This document shows positions 6,502 to 6,742 of a DNA stretch of 6,742 bases, one piece after another. The notes beneath the pieces were generated by a model. The model was not told where the DNA came from and did not search any database. It saw only the letters and a list, made by a program, of their open reading frames with translations. Origin of the DNA: Planctomycetota bacterium (GTDB taxonomy: Bacteria > Planctomycetota > Phycisphaerae > Phycisphaerales > UBA1924); the NCBI GenBank assembly GCA_023412695.1, contig JAEYNG010000195.1, positions 1 through 6,742 on the forward strand. Direction: 5' to 3'. Each line of letters begins with the position of its first letter. Within the stretch, counting starts at the first letter, position 1. The translations under genes and the position numbers were made by a program.

Positions 6502-6742
6502 ATGAACCCTGCCCATGCAGCCATCGGCGTCCTTTTGCCTGCCGTCACCACGTTCGCGCAGGCCGGCGCGGGTCCATATTCGCCGCCGCCCCTCCCCGCA
6601 CCGCCCGTCTGGGAACGCTGGCTCTTCGAGAACCCCTGGCCGCTGGTGATCGGCCTCTGCGCAGCCGCCGTGGTGATCTTCTTCATCTCCAACGCCCGTG
6701 CGGGCGCGGCCCGCGGCGTCCAGCTCGCGATGGTTCTCATTG
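6502..6742 (+). CDS. Hypothetical exported or membrane-anchored protein, 3' end cut by window
   Basis: An open frame of 80 codons starts at ATG 6502 and is still open at the right edge. I do not recognise the family. The first 22 residues (MNPAHAAIGVLLPAVTTFAQ, then AG) look like a weak signal peptide with a possible cut after A-Q-A (19-21), although there is no Lys or Arg in the n-region. A Pro-rich stretch follows (about 25-35), then WERWLFENPWPL (37-48) and a clear hydrophobic segment at about 47-63 (PLVIGLCAAAVVIFFIS) with basic residues after it (Arg 66, Arg 71). An exported protein with a single helix near the N-terminus, or two helices, is the simplest reading. No Shine-Dalgarno sequence precedes the ATG. 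It is divergent from the nonulosonate operon, and nothing links it to that pathway. Confidence 0.6.
   Translation, partial: MNPAHAAIGVLLPAVTTFAQAGAGPYSPPPLPAPPVWERWLFENPWPLVIGLCAAAVVIFFISNARAGAARGVQLAMVLI

Noticed and set aside
6450..6740. 96-codon minus-strand frame under the right-hand partial gene
   Set aside because: The peptide is Lys/Arg/Gly/Ala-rich without recognisable features, whereas the plus strand shows a signal-like segment and a membrane helix. Which strand codes is not absolutely certain, but the plus strand is better supported.

Overview
The window is GC-rich (two sampled 60-base lines are 70% GC) and almost fully coding. It holds a leftward (minus-strand) cluster for making and using nonulosonic (sialic-acid-like) sugars. 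The cluster starts near 6386 and runs off the left edge. A short divergent gene on the plus strand runs off the right edge. The base composition, the Maf-type glycosyltransferase and the neuABC genes suggest a flagellated, GC-rich Gram-negative bacterium. Planctomycetota (Phycisphaerae-like) is a guess from overall flavour; no marker gene here proves it.

Layout in transcription order on the minus strand: (1) 6386-2772, a very large protein of about 1204 residues. It joins a complete Maf/DUF115 flagellin-glycosyltransferase-like region, a degenerate cytidylyltransferase-like domain, and a C-terminal region shaped like a radical-SAM/SPASM protein but without its iron-sulfur cysteines. (2) 2772-2020, a CMP-nonulosonate synthetase (NeuA type). 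(3) 2002-881, a nonulosonate synthase (NeuB type, TIM barrel plus SAF domain). (4) 884 to the left edge, a hydrolysing UDP-GlcNAc 2-epimerase (NeuC type), cut after about 294 residues. Genes 1 and 2 share one base (TGATG), genes 2 and 3 are 17 bases apart, and genes 3 and 4 share four bases (ATGA). This is a tightly coupled operon.

The pathway reading is direct. The epimerase makes a ManNAc-type sugar, the synthase condenses it with phosphoenolpyruvate to a nine-carbon acid, the synthetase activates it with CTP, and the Maf-like protein presumably transfers it to flagellin or another surface protein. Whether the sugar is Neu5Ac, legionaminic acid or a relative cannot be decided, because no sugar-modifying genes (aminotransferase, dehydratase, acetyltransferase) lie in the window.

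The most unusual element is the three-part fusion, with two apparently catalytically dead nucleotide-sugar/radical-SAM-like domains attached to a glycosyltransferase. The second point of interest is a marked GC drop (about 54% over 2341-2700) inside the N-terminal half of neuA. The 115-base divergent intergenic region (6387-6501) has a small perfect inverted repeat but no promoter I can support. No RNA genes, CRISPR arrays, insertion sequences or attachment sites were seen.
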